Assembly: GCF_000023105.1 (NCBI RefSeq)
Contig: NC_012669.1
Span: 4,093,025-4,157,024, forward strand
Length of the DNA: 64,000 nt
Direction of reading: 5' to 3'
From: Beutenbergia cavernae DSM 12333
Lineage (GTDB): Bacteria > Actinomycetota > Actinomycetes > Actinomycetales > Beutenbergiaceae
Part shown: one piece after another, positions 1 to 8,660 of the stretch
How positions within the stretch are numbered: position 1 is the first letter of the stretch
Layout of the letters: each line of letters starts with the position of its first letter
Translations under genes and position numbers: made by a program
The notes under the pieces: generated by a model
Databases searched by the model: none
The model's input: the letters and a program-made list of their open reading frames with translations, nothing else
What the model was told of the DNA's origin: nothing

Positions 1-1
1 C

Positions 2-1579
2 CCGTACCGCGGCGACGCCGCGCTCGCCGGCCGCCTCGACGCGGCCATCGACTACTACCTGCGCCTGCAGCACGACGACGGCTCCTGGCAGGAGTTCTCC
101 GCCGAGGAGCGCTCCCGCGCGGCGACGGCGTTCGCGCTCGGCTACCTCAGCAAGACGCTGGCGCTGCTCCGGGACGCCGACCTCCTGCCGGAGCGCCGGG
201 ACGCGATCAGCTCGGCGCTGCACCGTGCGATGACGTGGTTCCTGGACCCGGCCAACGACGGCGTCTGGACCGGCGAGATCGTCGAGTTCGCCAACCAGCC
301 CGCCGCCGGGCTCGCGGGCTCCGCCAAGGCGCTGGCGCTCGACCCCGATCCCGCGCTCAGCCGCCTGCTCTGGGACCGCGTCCGGCACTATGCCGAGCGC
401 GCTCAGAGCCCCGCCGGCTTCCTGTACGAGCCGCGCGGGATGGACATCGCGTACAACCTCAACGTCACGCTCACGGAGTTCCACGAGCTGCACACCGAGC
501 TCAAGGTTCCCGTGCTGCTCCCCGTCGTGCGCCGCCTCGCCGACTGGCTGACGTACACGGTGGTGCCGGAGCCCGACGGCGCCGGGCTCGTCTCGTTCGC
601 CTCGGGAGCCGCGCGCACGCCGATGTACGTCCTGGACGCCGTCACGCTGGACCGCCAGCAGCGGGATCTCGGCTCCGTGTTCAGCCGGCTGGTGCCCGAC
701 CTCGGCGCGTTCTACCCGGCCCGGGAGGACCGCGACGCCCAGCGGGCGGCCTGGGCGGCGTCGTCGGACCCGATCGAGCCGTTGGCACCCGGCGACACGA
801 ACCCCCGCATCCCCGCGAACATCCCCTTCGGCGAGGGCTTCCCGAGCCGACGACGACGCGACGTCGCGCTCCGGACGCTCCCCGCCGTGCGTCGCGAGCG
901 CTTCACGGAGCTGCGCACGGACCCGTTGGACCAGCACTACCTGTTCGTGCGTCGACCCGCGCACTATGTCCAGGCGTTCTTCGGGACGCGTCCGAACGGC
1001 GTCGTCCGGGCCGGCCTCGGCCTCCTGTGGCACCCGCGCGCCGGGACGTTCGTGCACGGCGGGCAGAACTCGAACACGGAGTGCTGGGCGACCGTGCTGC
1101 CCAACGGCGGCACGGACGGCGCGTCGAACCTGGCGGCGACGTACTACGACGGCCCGGTCAGCGACGGCCGGGTCGTGGCGCCCGACGACGCGGCGCGCGT
1201 GCGCGGCGACCTCGGCGTGGCGTGGACCACCACCGGGGGCAACGTCGCCGGGTCGGTGCTGCTGCACGACGCCGGGCTGGTGCGGGAGATCACGACGGCG
1301 GCGGGCGGCGTCGAGCAGGTGCCGCTCGTGCTGCGGGCCGACGACGTCGTCACCTGGGCGTCCGGCGACGGCGCCGCGGTCGGTGCGCCGTCGTCCGCGC
1401 ACACGTCCGGGATCGCCGTGCGCCGCGGCGACGTGACGCTGACGATCGACTGGGAGGTCGACGCGGACGCGACGCTCACGCCGACGGAGCGGACGTACTT
1501 CGCCGACGCCTCACGCCGGGCGCACATGCTCCGCGTCCCGCTGGGCGCCGCGGCGCGCATCGCGTACGCGTTCGCCTGA
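2..1579 (+). CDS. 5'-truncated carbohydrate-active (lyase/hydrolase-like) protein
   Basis: The frame is open from base 2, so the gene begins left of the window; an internal ATG at 230 is not the start because coding continues upstream with the same amino-acid quality (a DDGSWQEF motif near base 90). The visible 525 residues look like an alpha/alpha-toroid N-terminal part with repeated W/Y-rich helices, followed from about base 960 by a beta-rich C-terminal part. This two-part arrangement resembles heparinase-type polysaccharide lyases and related glycan-active proteins, but I recognise no catalytic signature. The GH78 gene 0.6 kb downstream on the other strand supports a glycan context. Product name is an inference. 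Confidence 0.6.
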   Translation, partial: PYRGDAALAGRLDAAIDYYLRLQHDDGSWQEFSAEERSRAATAFALGYLSKTLALLRDADLLPERRDAISSALHRAMTWFLDPANDGVWTGEIVEFANQPAAGLAGSAKALALDPDPALSRLLWDRVRHYAERAQSPAGFLYEPRGMDIAYNLNVTLTEFHELHTELKVPVLLPVVRRLADWLTYTVVPEPDGAGLVSFASGAARTPMYVLDAVTLDRQQRDLGSVFSRLVPDLGAFYPAREDRDAQRAAWAASSDPIEPLAPGDTNPRIPANIPFGEGFPSRRRRDVALRTLPAVRRERFTELRTDPLDQHYLFVRRPAHYVQAFFGTRPNGVVRAGLGLLWHPRAGTFVHGGQNSNTECWATVLPNGGTDGASNLAATYYDGPVSDGRVVAPDDAARVRGDLGVAWTTTGGNVAGSVLLHDAGLVREITTAAGGVEQVPLVLRADDVVTWASGDGAAVGAPSSAHTSGIAVRRGDVTLTIDWEVDADATLTPTERTYFADASRRAHMLRVPLGAAARIAYAFA

Positions 1580-1618
1580 TCCCGCGCGCCTGCGCAGCGG
1601 CGTCACTACCCTGACGCG

Positions 1619-2152
1619 ATGCCGCTGCGCAACGGGCCGGGCGGGTACGGCGTCGTCACGAAGGTGCTGCACTGGGTGACGGTCGTGGCGCTCGTGGTCC
1701 AGTTCCTGCTCGGGTACGGGATCGAGGCGGCGTCCGAGCTCCTCACCGGGACCGACGACTCCGACCACGACGAGGCGGCTGTGTTCGTCCACGGCTGGCT
1801 GGGTGGCGGGATCCTCGTGCTGACAGCCCTGCGGCTCGTGTGGCGGACGACGACGCCGCTCCCGCCGTGGTCGGACCGGCTCACCTCGGCCGATCGGAAG
1901 GTCGAGAGCTGGATCGAGCGCGCGCTGTACGTGCTGCTGTGCTGGATCCCGCTGAGCGGCATGGCGCTGCTGCTCGCGTCCGGCGAGGTGCGGGACGTCG
2001 CGGAGGACGGCGAGTGGGTGCCGCCCCTGGACCTGGTGGACGACGACGTCCTCCTCGGCCTGCACGTCGCCGGGCACGTCCTGTTCTACGTGGCGCTCGC
2101 GATCCACGTGGGGCTCGCGGTCCGTCGTCGGACCCTGTCGCGCATGTGGTGA
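1619..2152 (+). CDS. cytochrome b561-family membrane protein
   Basis: A 177-residue integral membrane protein with four predicted transmembrane helices. Histidines at the expected places (KVLHW near residue 18, VHGWLGGG near 58, and LHVAGH and IHVG in the last third) are candidate axial ligands of two b-type hemes. Bacterial cytochrome b561 proteins move electrons between quinol and periplasmic or membrane acceptors. The length fits the family. The ATG follows TACCCT by 6 nt with no Shine-Dalgarno, so the mRNA is probably leaderless. The gene stands alone, and its stop is 4 bp from the convergent rhamnosidase gene. Confidence 0.85.
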   Translation: MPLRNGPGGYGVVTKVLHWVTVVALVVQFLLGYGIEAASELLTGTDDSDHDEAAVFVHGWLGGGILVLTALRLVWRTTTPLPPWSDRLTSADRKVESWIERALYVLLCWIPLSGMALLLASGEVRDVAEDGEWVPPLDLVDDDVLLGLHVAGHVLFYVALAIHVGLAVRRRTLSRMW

Positions 2153-2156
2153 GCCG

Positions 2157-5006
2157 TCAGCGCCCCACCTCGACGCCGTCGGGCGCGTCGACGCGCACGT
2201 CGAGCGTGCCGTCGGCGCGCCGCTCCCACGCCACCTCCACCCGCCCGCCGCCGGGGAGCGGGATCGCGCCGCGCGCCCAGTCCAGGCCGAGCGGCTGGGG
2301 GTCGACGACCACGCGGCGAGGACCGTCCAGGCGCACGCCCAGCACGACGTTCGGAAGGAACGCGGCCGGCGCCGCCGACCAGGCGTGGCAGTGGCTGCGG
2401 GTCAGCGATGCGCGGTCCGGCGCCGGGAACATCTCCCAGCAGGTGACCGCGCCGGCGTCGAGCATCCCGCCGTAGTCCCGGCGCAGGTCGGCGAGCGCCA
2501 CGTCCGCGCGCCCGGCCGCGACGAGGGCGTCGTACCGGAAGATCGACATCCACGGGCTGCCGATCTGCACGAGGTCGTGAGGCGGGTCCACGACGAGCGA
2601 CGTCAGCCGGGCCAGGCGGGAATCGTCGCCGACCCCGGCGAGCAGAGCGAACAGCTGCGTCTGCACGCTGACGACGTCGGACCGGCGGCCGTCAGCGTGG
2701 ATCGCGTCGAGGTACGCCTCCCGCTCGGGGGACCACAGGTGCTCCGCGATCGCCGCCCGCACGGCCGACGCCCGCGCCCGCAACCGCTCCCCCACGTCCA
2801 GGCCGACGGCGTCCGCGAGCCGAGCCGCGCCGTCGAGCGCCATCACGTACAGGCAGTTCTGGTGCGCGACGACGCCGGAGTTCGGCTGGTCCATCGGCGC
2901 CCAGTCGAGGAGGTTCCACGCGTCGATCGCCAGCAGTGAGCGCTCGTCGAGGTGCTCGGCGAACGCGTCGAGCGCCGCCACGACGTCGGGGGCGAGGTCC
3001 CGCGCGAAGCCTGGGTCGCCCGACCGCACGGCATGCTCCTCGCACGCCAGCACCCAGAAGAACGTCCACGCCGGGATCACGTTCGTCCAGCCGGACGGCA
3101 CCTGGGACCCGAGCAGCGGGGTCTGGCCGCGCGAGCCCGGCACGAGCCGCAGGCAGCGTTCCACGAGCGGGCCGACGTCGGCGAGCGCCGACGCGAACCG
3201 TGCGCTCGAGTACGCGTCACCCACCCAGTACGCCTGCTCGTAGGCGGGGCAGTCGACGAACGTGTCCTCCGCGCAGGCCACGACGGTCCGCCGCGACATC
3301 TCCCAGATCGCGTCGAGCCGGGTGTCGCTGCACGAGAACTCGCCCGTCCGCGGCATCGGGTAGTGGGCGCTGCGTACGGCGACGTCGTGCAGCACGACCG
3401 GCCCCGCGGCGTCGTCGGGCCGGCGCACGACGAGCTGCAGATACCGCAGTCCGCGCCGCACCGGCGAGACGTGCCGCTGACGGCCGGTGCGCGTGGTGTA
3501 CCGCAGCGCGTTCTCCATGCCGGTCGTCTCCTCGCGGTAGCCGTCGCGGAGGTACTCGAAGCCGTAGACGTCGACGACCACGCCGGGCGGTGCGGTGAGC
3601 TCCAGCTCGACGAAGCCGGACGCCTCGACGCCGAGATCGAGCACGAGCTCCGTGTCGCGCCCGGGCCGGTGCGGCACGGCCGCCGACCCGCCCCCGGCGA
3701 GCGCCTGCACGGCGCTGGGGACGACGACGGCGTCCCGCTCGCTCGGGTGCACGACGACGCCGTACAGGCTGGCCGGGAACGCCAGCTCGGCCGGGACGGT
3801 GCGCGCCGCGTGCGGCCAGGCACCGAGCTCGCGGGCAGCTGTCGCCTCGACGACGGCGCCCCGCGTCTCGGGCGTCGGCGTCATGCGTTCCAGGGCGGGG
3901 TGCGCGAGCGGCCGCTCGAACGCCGGGTCGGGTGCGCCGACCGGGCCCAGCGCGACCCACGGCGTCGCGGCGTCGCCCTGAGTGGGGTGGACGAGCGCGA
4001 CGTCGGCGCCGTCGAGCGCCTCGAGCATCACCGGCACCGGGTACCCGTGGTCGTACGCGGAGACGTCGAGCGCGAGCCAGTGGTCGCCCGAGGCGAGGTC
4101 GACGTCGAGCGTCCGCAGGTCCGCGTGCCCCGCGGCGAGGTCCGAGACCGGGGTCCACGCGCCGTCGAGGGCCACTCCGGACACGCGGCCGTTGGACGTC
4201 GCCAGCGGCAGGGCGATCCGCACCCGCGCGGGTCGGTGCACGCGGATCGCGGTGAGCAGGAACCCGACGTAGGAGCTGGGGTTCGCGTGATGCTCGGAGC
4301 TGGGGTCGAACAGGGCGCGGGCGTCGAGGGTCCAGCTCGTCGGCGCGGCGCGCACGAACGCCAGCGACCCGACCCGGACGGGGCGCACGAGCTCCTCCGC
4401 GAGCGCGGGCACGTCCCGTGCGACCAGGCGCGACCACGGCCCCTGGCCCGGCTCGCCGACGACCGTCGCCGGCGCCCAGCCGTCGTCGGTCGCCGGCTCG
4501 GCGACGTCCGTCGTCCACGTGGGCTGCCACGCGCCGTCCACGACCTCGACGAACGCGAGCTGCGGGCAGATGCGGGGGGAGCGTGCGTCGAACCCGGCGT
4601 GCGTCGCGACCTGCCAGCTCGGGTCGCTCACGACGTGGGTCGACGACGCCGGGAGGTCGAGCTGGGCGAGCAGCCCACCGCGAGCGCGCAGCGACGAGAA
4701 CGTCGCGACGCCGTCGTGCCGGACGAGGACGGCGACGACGTTCGCCCCGGGCCGGAGCAGGTGCCCGACCTCCCAGTCGTCGACGAACCAGTGCTCCGGG
4801 AAACCGCGCACCGGTCCGTGCCCGACCCGGACGCCGTTGACGTACGCGACGTACCGGGTGTCGGCGGTGACGCGGAGCCGGGCGTCCGGCTCGTCGTCGT
4901 CGATCGTGACCGTGCGCCGGAAGCACCGCCAGGCGTTGCGGGGCGACGGCTCGCCGTCGTCCCAGATCCAGCGTGCCGCGGGCGCGAAGCGGGCGTCGTC
5001 GCTCAT
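2157..5006 (-). CDS. alpha-L-rhamnosidase, glycoside hydrolase family 78
   Basis: A 949-residue protein with GH78 architecture: N-terminal beta-sandwich modules (ARWIWDD at residue 11, YVNGVRVGHGPVRG near 55-70), then an (alpha/alpha)6 barrel. The family's acidic catalytic region is recognisable near residue 580 as a DCPAYEQAYWVGDAY stretch, matching the DCP...E...W.GD pattern that holds the general acid. A typical C-terminal beta-sandwich follows. The enzyme should release alpha-L-rhamnose from plant or bacterial glycans. There is no signal peptide, so it probably acts in the cytoplasm on imported oligosaccharides. No transporter lies next to it, and the preceding plus-strand genes do not form an operon with it. 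Confidence 0.88.
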   Translation of the reverse strand: MSDDARFAPAARWIWDDGEPSPRNAWRCFRRTVTIDDDEPDARLRVTADTRYVAYVNGVRVGHGPVRGFPEHWFVDDWEVGHLLRPGANVVAVLVRHDGVATFSSLRARGGLLAQLDLPASSTHVVSDPSWQVATHAGFDARSPRICPQLAFVEVVDGAWQPTWTTDVAEPATDDGWAPATVVGEPGQGPWSRLVARDVPALAEELVRPVRVGSLAFVRAAPTSWTLDARALFDPSSEHHANPSSYVGFLLTAIRVHRPARVRIALPLATSNGRVSGVALDGAWTPVSDLAAGHADLRTLDVDLASGDHWLALDVSAYDHGYPVPVMLEALDGADVALVHPTQGDAATPWVALGPVGAPDPAFERPLAHPALERMTPTPETRGAVVEATAARELGAWPHAARTVPAELAFPASLYGVVVHPSERDAVVVPSAVQALAGGGSAAVPHRPGRDTELVLDLGVEASGFVELELTAPPGVVVDVYGFEYLRDGYREETTGMENALRYTTRTGRQRHVSPVRRGLRYLQLVVRRPDDAAGPVVLHDVAVRSAHYPMPRTGEFSCSDTRLDAIWEMSRRTVVACAEDTFVDCPAYEQAYWVGDAYSSARFASALADVGPLVERCLRLVPGSRGQTPLLGSQVPSGWTNVIPAWTFFWVLACEEHAVRSGDPGFARDLAPDVVAALDAFAEHLDERSLLAIDAWNLLDWAPMDQPNSGVVAHQNCLYVMALDGAARLADAVGLDVGERLRARASAVRAAIAEHLWSPEREAYLDAIHADGRRSDVVSVQTQLFALLAGVGDDSRLARLTSLVVDPPHDLVQIGSPWMSIFRYDALVAAGRADVALADLRRDYGGMLDAGAVTCWEMFPAPDRASLTRSHCHAWSAAPAAFLPNVVLGVRLDGPRRVVVDPQPLGLDWARGAIPLPGGGRVEVAWERRADGTLDVRVDAPDGVEVGR

Positions 5007-5070
5007 CTCCCCACGATCCCGCGCCGGGCGGGTACGCGGGCGTCCTGCCCGCTCGCCGAGACGGCTGCGC

Positions 5071-5406
5071 TCAGCCGCAGCCGACGCAGGTCCGCGCCGC
5101 CGGCCGGACCTCGAGCCGCGCGGCCGGGATCGGCCGCCCGCACCGTTCGCACACGCCGTGCGTCCCGTCCTCGATCCTGGCGAGGGCGGCGTCGAGCTCC
5201 TCGCGCTCGTGCTCCGCGCTCGCGATCAGCGCGCCGACCTGGGCCCGGTCGTACGCGATCGTCGAACCCTCGGGGTCGTGCTCGTCGTCCGCGTTCGACG
5301 ATGCGGACGCGGCGATGATCTCGCCGCGGGTCGCGCGCAGCGCGCGCAGGCGCTCCTCGAGCGCGGCCCGTCGTTCGGTGAGCCGTCCGCGGTGGTCAGT
5401 GGGCAC
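5071..5406 (-). CDS. TraR/DksA-type C4 zinc-finger protein
   Basis: A 111-residue protein beginning at GTG. Residues 1-75 are a charged helical coiled coil, and the C-terminus carries CERCGRPI and, 17 residues on, CVGC, the four-cysteine zinc finger of the TraR/DksA family. True DksA binds the RNA polymerase secondary channel with acidic tip residues; the acidic stretch here (near ADDEHDPEG) could be such a tip. Short actinobacterial homologues are common and mostly uncharacterised. It sits downstream of an unknown 99-residue gene but is separated from it by a strong hairpin, so it may be transcribed alone. Confidence 0.85.
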   Translation of the reverse strand: MPTDHRGRLTERRAALEERLRALRATRGEIIAASASSNADDEHDPEGSTIAYDRAQVGALIASAEHEREELDAALARIEDGTHGVCERCGRPIPAARLEVRPAARTCVGCG

Positions 5407-5437
5407 GCGGACGCAACGCGCTCGCGCCGTCGAGCAT

Positions 5438-5470
5438 TCCGGGCGCGGGGCCCTCCGCCCCGCGCCCGGA
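5438..5470 (-). terminator. GC-rich hairpin between the 99-aa gene and the DksA-like gene
   Basis: Arms of 13 bp (5438-5450 and 5458-5470) pair perfectly around a 7-nt loop. It begins 15 bp past the stop of the minus-strand gene at 5485 and ends before the start of the gene at 5406. There is no U-tract, as is usual for actinobacterial terminators, so it could be a terminator or a processing/stability hairpin. Confidence 0.55.
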
Positions 5471-5484
5471 CGCCGTCGCGGCCC

Positions 5485-5784
5485 TCAGGCGGCGGACCGC
5501 TCGGACGGCTCGGATCCCGCGCGGCGCAGCTCGGCTCGACGCGGGCGCTGTGCGAGGTGGTGCAGGTCGGCCCCGGAGACGACTGCCTCGGGGAGGGTGA
5601 TGACCGGAAGCTCGCGCGCCGTCCAGCGCTCGGCGGCGGCCCAGACGGCCTCGATCGCGCGCCGCTCCTCGCGACGACGGCGCCACCACTGCAGCAGCGC
5701 TCCCGGCACACCGGGGGCCTCGGCAGCGAGTCGCTCCTGACGGTAGGCCACCTCGGCTGCGACGGCCTGGTCCCAGAGATACAT
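5485..5784 (-). CDS. conserved-type small protein of unknown function
   Basis: I do not recognise a family. The 99-residue product starts MYLWDQAV, is rich in Arg, Glu and Ala, and is predicted mostly helical with a WWRRRREERRA basic patch around residues 32-43. An in-frame GTG/ATG-rich extension to 5862 is possible, but the ATG at 5784 is preceded by a GAGGA ribosome-binding site 6 nt away, so I chose it. No signal peptide or membrane segment is seen. Short N-terminal amphipathic helices of this kind are common in actinobacterial hypothetical proteins. The gene is followed by the hairpin at 5438-5470. Confidence 0.55.
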   Translation of the reverse strand: MYLWDQAVAAEVAYRQERLAAEAPGVPGALLQWWRRRREERRAIEAVWAAAERWTARELPVITLPEAVVSGADLHHLAQRPRRAELRRAGSEPSERSAA

Positions 5785-5914
5785 CGTGATCCTCGTTCCC
5801 CGGCGGGTTCCCACCGACAGATAGGACTCTGCCGGTGAGGACCGGGGCACCGGATCCGGCACTCGACCACGTTCTCGTGCCGTGCCCGCGCGTAGCGCCT
5901 CAGACGCCCGCGCC

Positions 5915-5946
5915 GTCCGGCGTCTGAGGTACCTCAGACGCCGGAC
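5915..5946. repeat. 32-bp perfect palindrome with a third partial arm
   Basis: Two 16-bp arms, with a GGTACC centre, pair without mismatch. The core CTCAGACGCC occurs again at 5899-5908, giving three arms within 50 bp. The palindrome starts 16 bp beyond the stop of the minus-strand gene at 5962 and lies about 130 bp upstream of the next minus-strand start. It could be a terminator hairpin for the anchored protein or a protein-binding site; the lack of a loop favours a duplex-binding site. Confidence 0.6.
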
Positions 5947-5961
5947 GAGGCCACGGGATGC

Positions 5962-8286
5962 TCAGATCCGGGCCGCGCGTGCCCGGCGCAGGAGCAGCGC
6001 CCCGGTTCCCACGGCGAAGGCCGCGAGGAGGGCGACGAGGGCGGGTGTGCCCGCGCCGGTCGACGGCAGCGAGCCGCCCGGCGAGGCGGCGCCGTCGTCG
6101 TCGGACCCGGCGGCGAGCACCGTGAACGTCACCTCGGCGACACCCGAGACCGGTCCCTCGACGCGCAGCGTGTGGGCGCCCGGGGCGACGTCCGCCGGCA
6201 CGGTCCACGTGAGGGTCGCGACGCCGTCGGCCCCGGCGGTCACGGTCCCGACGTCGAGCGGGTCGGAGAACATGGTGGCCGCGAGGTCCTCACCGGCGGC
6301 CGCGCCCGAGACCGTCGCCGACGCCTCCTCGCCGGCGCGGACCTCGCCCGGCACCGCGACGCGGAGCTCGCCGGCGGTGGGCTCCTGCGTCGGCTCGGCG
6401 GTCGGCGACGGCGTCGGCTCGCCGGTGGGCTCCTGCGTCGGCCCGCCCGTGGGCGACGGCGTGGGGGTGGGCCCGCCGTCGTCCCCGACGGCGTACAGCG
6501 TCGTCGTGCCCGACACCTCGTTGCCGACGGCGAGCAGCGGGCTGCCGGTCGGCGAGTCGTCGGCGCTCACGAACGCGAGCCCCTCCGGCCCCAGGTCGCC
6601 GGCGGAGTCCAGCACCGCCTGCGGGTCGGCGGCGTCCTCGAGCGACACCGCGAAGTCGCGATTGTTCACGTACGTGACCCAGCGGACGTCGTCGGGCCGG
6701 GTGACGTCGAAGACGGCGATGCCGCCCACCCGCTCGAAGGCCACGAACGCGTACGTGCTCCCGTCGACCTCGCCGACGGCCACCGCCTCGGGCTCCGGCC
6801 CCTTGTCGTCGCTGCGGCCCTCGAGGTTCGCCTCCGTGTGGTTCGAGTTGAAGAACTCGGGCAGCGCGTCCGCGACGAGGCGTTCGAGCTGGTCGCCGGA
6901 GTCGAACACGAGCTCGCCGTCCGTCGTCCAGATGGAGAACGAGCGTGCCCCGAACGCGAACAGCTCCTCGTAGCACGAGCCGTCGTCGGACAGGCCGTCC
7001 GCCGTCGTGACGTTGAGGCGGCCGAGCGCGTCGTCGCCGGTGAGGGCGGCGGCCGGCGCGTCGTCGCACACCGGCGGGAGCCCGTCCGAGCCGAGGTCGC
7101 CCACGCGCGCGGGCTCGACGTAGTCGCCCCACTCCCGCGCGTCGCCCTCGTTCGCCGTCACGAGGTACGTGGCGCCGTCGGCGGCGTAGGACGTGATCGC
7201 GTCGGGCAGGTACAGCCCGCGCACGGGCCACGTGCCGATGGCGATGCCGCCGTCCCGGTCGCTCGGGTCGAGGCCGGCGCCGTCGACCGAGTGGTCCTTC
7301 GAGCCGAGCGGCAGGATCCGCGACACCTCGGCGTCGGCCAGGTCGACGACGGCGATCGCGTTCGCCTCCTGCAGCGTCACGTAGGCGTGGGCGCCGTCGG
7401 CGGAGATCGCCGCGTACTCCGGCTCGAGGTTCGCGGAGACCGGGTACTCGGCGTTCACCGTCGGGCCGAACACGCGCACGCCCTCCGGGAGCGCGCCGTC
7501 GGCCTCGTACGCGTGGAAGTCGGCGATGCGGACGGCGTCCTGCGCCGGTGCGGCGACGTCGTCCGGGAGGTCGACGACGGCGACGGAGCCCTGGGGGTCG
7601 ACGGAGAAGTCGTCGGCGGGCTCGCCCTCGTTAGCGACGACGGCGCGGCCGCCGTCCGGGGTGAGCGCCACCATGTCGGGGAGCGCGCCGACACGGACGG
7701 CGCCCAGCGCGGGGGCGTCCGCCTGCGCGGCGTCGAAGAACACGAGCCAGCCGGCGTCCGTCTTGACGTCGGACTCGACAGCGACGACGACGAGCCCGTC
7801 GGCGCGCACCGCCACCGAGTTCGCCACGGCCCCGGCCGGGACCGTCGACCCGTCGGCCGCGAGGGCGCCCGCCGTCGTGAGCGTCCCGATCTGGGTCGGC
7901 GCGGACGGGTCGGCGCCGTCGAGCACCTCGACGACGCCCGCGTCCGCGTTGACCACGAACAAGCGGTCGGTGCCGGGGTGGAACGTGACGATCTCGGACG
8001 CGCCGGCGTCGATCACGCCCGTGCGGTACGTGCCGAGCGGGGCGAGCTCGAACGGCGCGTCCGGGGCGGAAACGACGATCGGCTGCTCGACGGCGAGCGC
8101 CCGTTCAGCGGTGGCGAGGATCGCGACGGCCGGCGCGGCGAGAGCGGCGAGAGCGGCGAGAGCGGCGAGAGCGGCGAGAGCGGCGGGACGACGACGGCGA
8201 CGGCGGGCGGCGGCGTCGCCGGCAGCGACGACGGGCGCACCGCCGGGACGCGGTCCGAGCTGGGACCGGGACTGGGAGATGGGCAC
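5962..8286 (-). CDS. choice-of-anchor I family protein, LPXTG cell-wall anchored
   Basis: A 774-residue surface protein. Residues 1-75 are a signal peptide with an Arg-rich n-region and an unusually repetitive Ala/Leu core. Residues 80-600 resemble the choice-of-anchor I beta-propeller domain, with motifs such as ALTPDGGRAVVANEGEP and an EYAAISADGAHAYVT-like blade. A Pro/Thr/Glu tandem linker follows (about 608-640), then an Ig-like module. The C-terminus has LPSTG, a hydrophobic helix and a RRARAARI tail, the sortase signal. The role of the domain is not established; an esterase or phosphatase-like role is sometimes inferred. The GTG start lies 6 nt after TAGCCT and has no Shine-Dalgarno, which suggests a leaderless transcript. 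Confidence 0.85.
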   Translation of the reverse strand: MPISQSRSQLGPRPGGAPVVAAGDAAARRRRRRPAALAALAALAALAALAAPAVAILATAERALAVEQPIVVSAPDAPFELAPLGTYRTGVIDAGASEIVTFHPGTDRLFVVNADAGVVEVLDGADPSAPTQIGTLTTAGALAADGSTVPAGAVANSVAVRADGLVVVAVESDVKTDAGWLVFFDAAQADAPALGAVRVGALPDMVALTPDGGRAVVANEGEPADDFSVDPQGSVAVVDLPDDVAAPAQDAVRIADFHAYEADGALPEGVRVFGPTVNAEYPVSANLEPEYAAISADGAHAYVTLQEANAIAVVDLADAEVSRILPLGSKDHSVDGAGLDPSDRDGGIAIGTWPVRGLYLPDAITSYAADGATYLVTANEGDAREWGDYVEPARVGDLGSDGLPPVCDDAPAAALTGDDALGRLNVTTADGLSDDGSCYEELFAFGARSFSIWTTDGELVFDSGDQLERLVADALPEFFNSNHTEANLEGRSDDKGPEPEAVAVGEVDGSTYAFVAFERVGGIAVFDVTRPDDVRWVTYVNNRDFAVSLEDAADPQAVLDSAGDLGPEGLAFVSADDSPTGSPLLAVGNEVSGTTTLYAVGDDGGPTPTPSPTGGPTQEPTGEPTPSPTAEPTQEPTAGELRVAVPGEVRAGEEASATVSGAAAGEDLAATMFSDPLDVGTVTAGADGVATLTWTVPADVAPGAHTLRVEGPVSGVAEVTFTVLAAGSDDDGAASPGGSLPSTGAGTPALVALLAAFAVGTGALLLRRARAARI
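8135..8188. repeat. 9-bp tandem repeat inside the signal-peptide codons
   Basis: Five perfect copies of GCGGCGAGA and one with a single change run from 8135 to 8188. On the coding (minus) strand they specify Ala-Ala-Leu-type repeats forming the hydrophobic core of the signal peptide of the anchored protein. The unit length is a multiple of three, so copy changes would keep the frame. Confidence 0.9.
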
Positions 8287-8400
8287 GATCGGAGGCTAGG
8301 GACGGCCGGCGGCGCGGCGGCGACAGGTCGTTGAACGTGCGATGGCTCACGGGCGTCCGATCGGCGCGGACTGCCTGCCTCCGCCCGTTGCCTCGATGCC

Positions 8401-8440
8401 TCGGTGCCTCGGTGCCTCGGTGCCTCGGTGCCTCGGTGCC
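8401..8440. repeat. 8-bp tandem repeat, five copies
   Basis: The unit TCGGTGCC repeats five times without change, with degenerate copies on the left (TCGATGCC at 8393-8400) and right. It lies about 110 bp upstream of the divergent anchored-protein start and 220 bp upstream of PadR. Because the unit is not a multiple of three, it is not a coding repeat. Confidence 0.9.
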
Positions 8441-8621
8441 TCGAGGTAGTAGTACCGGGACGAGGCAGTACGTCGGAGCTACTTCCTCACCCCGCAGCTA
8501 CTACCTCGGCTCACGGGGGGACCAGCACAGGGCCGGACCAGCACAGAGGCCCACGAGGACCAGGTCCCGACCAGCACAGGGGCCGGACCCGCACTGGACA
8601 CACGCCGACGCCCGTGCCTAC

Positions 8622-8637
8622 TATTCCGCTCGGAATA
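8622..8637. promoter_or_regulatory. candidate PadR operator
   Basis: TATTCCG and CGGAATA form a 7-bp inverted repeat with a 2-nt spacer, ending 23 bp before the PadR ATG. Its AT-rich composition is unusual for this chromosome. Autoregulation by PadR proteins through a palindrome near their own promoter is common, so PadR is the likely ligand. Confidence 0.6.
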
Positions 8638-8660
8638 TTCACCACGGAACACCGGGACCC

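Larger units (their letters stand above)
8287..8660. other. 374-bp intergenic region dense in short repeats
   Basis: There is no convincing gene here. It holds an 8-bp tandem array (8401-8440), an 11-bp inverted repeat CGAGGTAGTAG at 8442-8452 and 8498-8508, three copies of GACCAGCACAG (8520-8530, 8536-8546, 8569-8579), and an inverted repeat just before the PadR gene (8622-8637). It separates divergent genes, the minus-strand anchored protein and the plus-strand PadR/MFS operon. A plus-strand open frame crosses it but has repeat-driven composition. Confidence 0.75.

Noticed and set aside
8401-8440. Short tandem repeat considered as a CRISPR
   Set aside because: Units are 8 bp and directly adjacent with no spacers.
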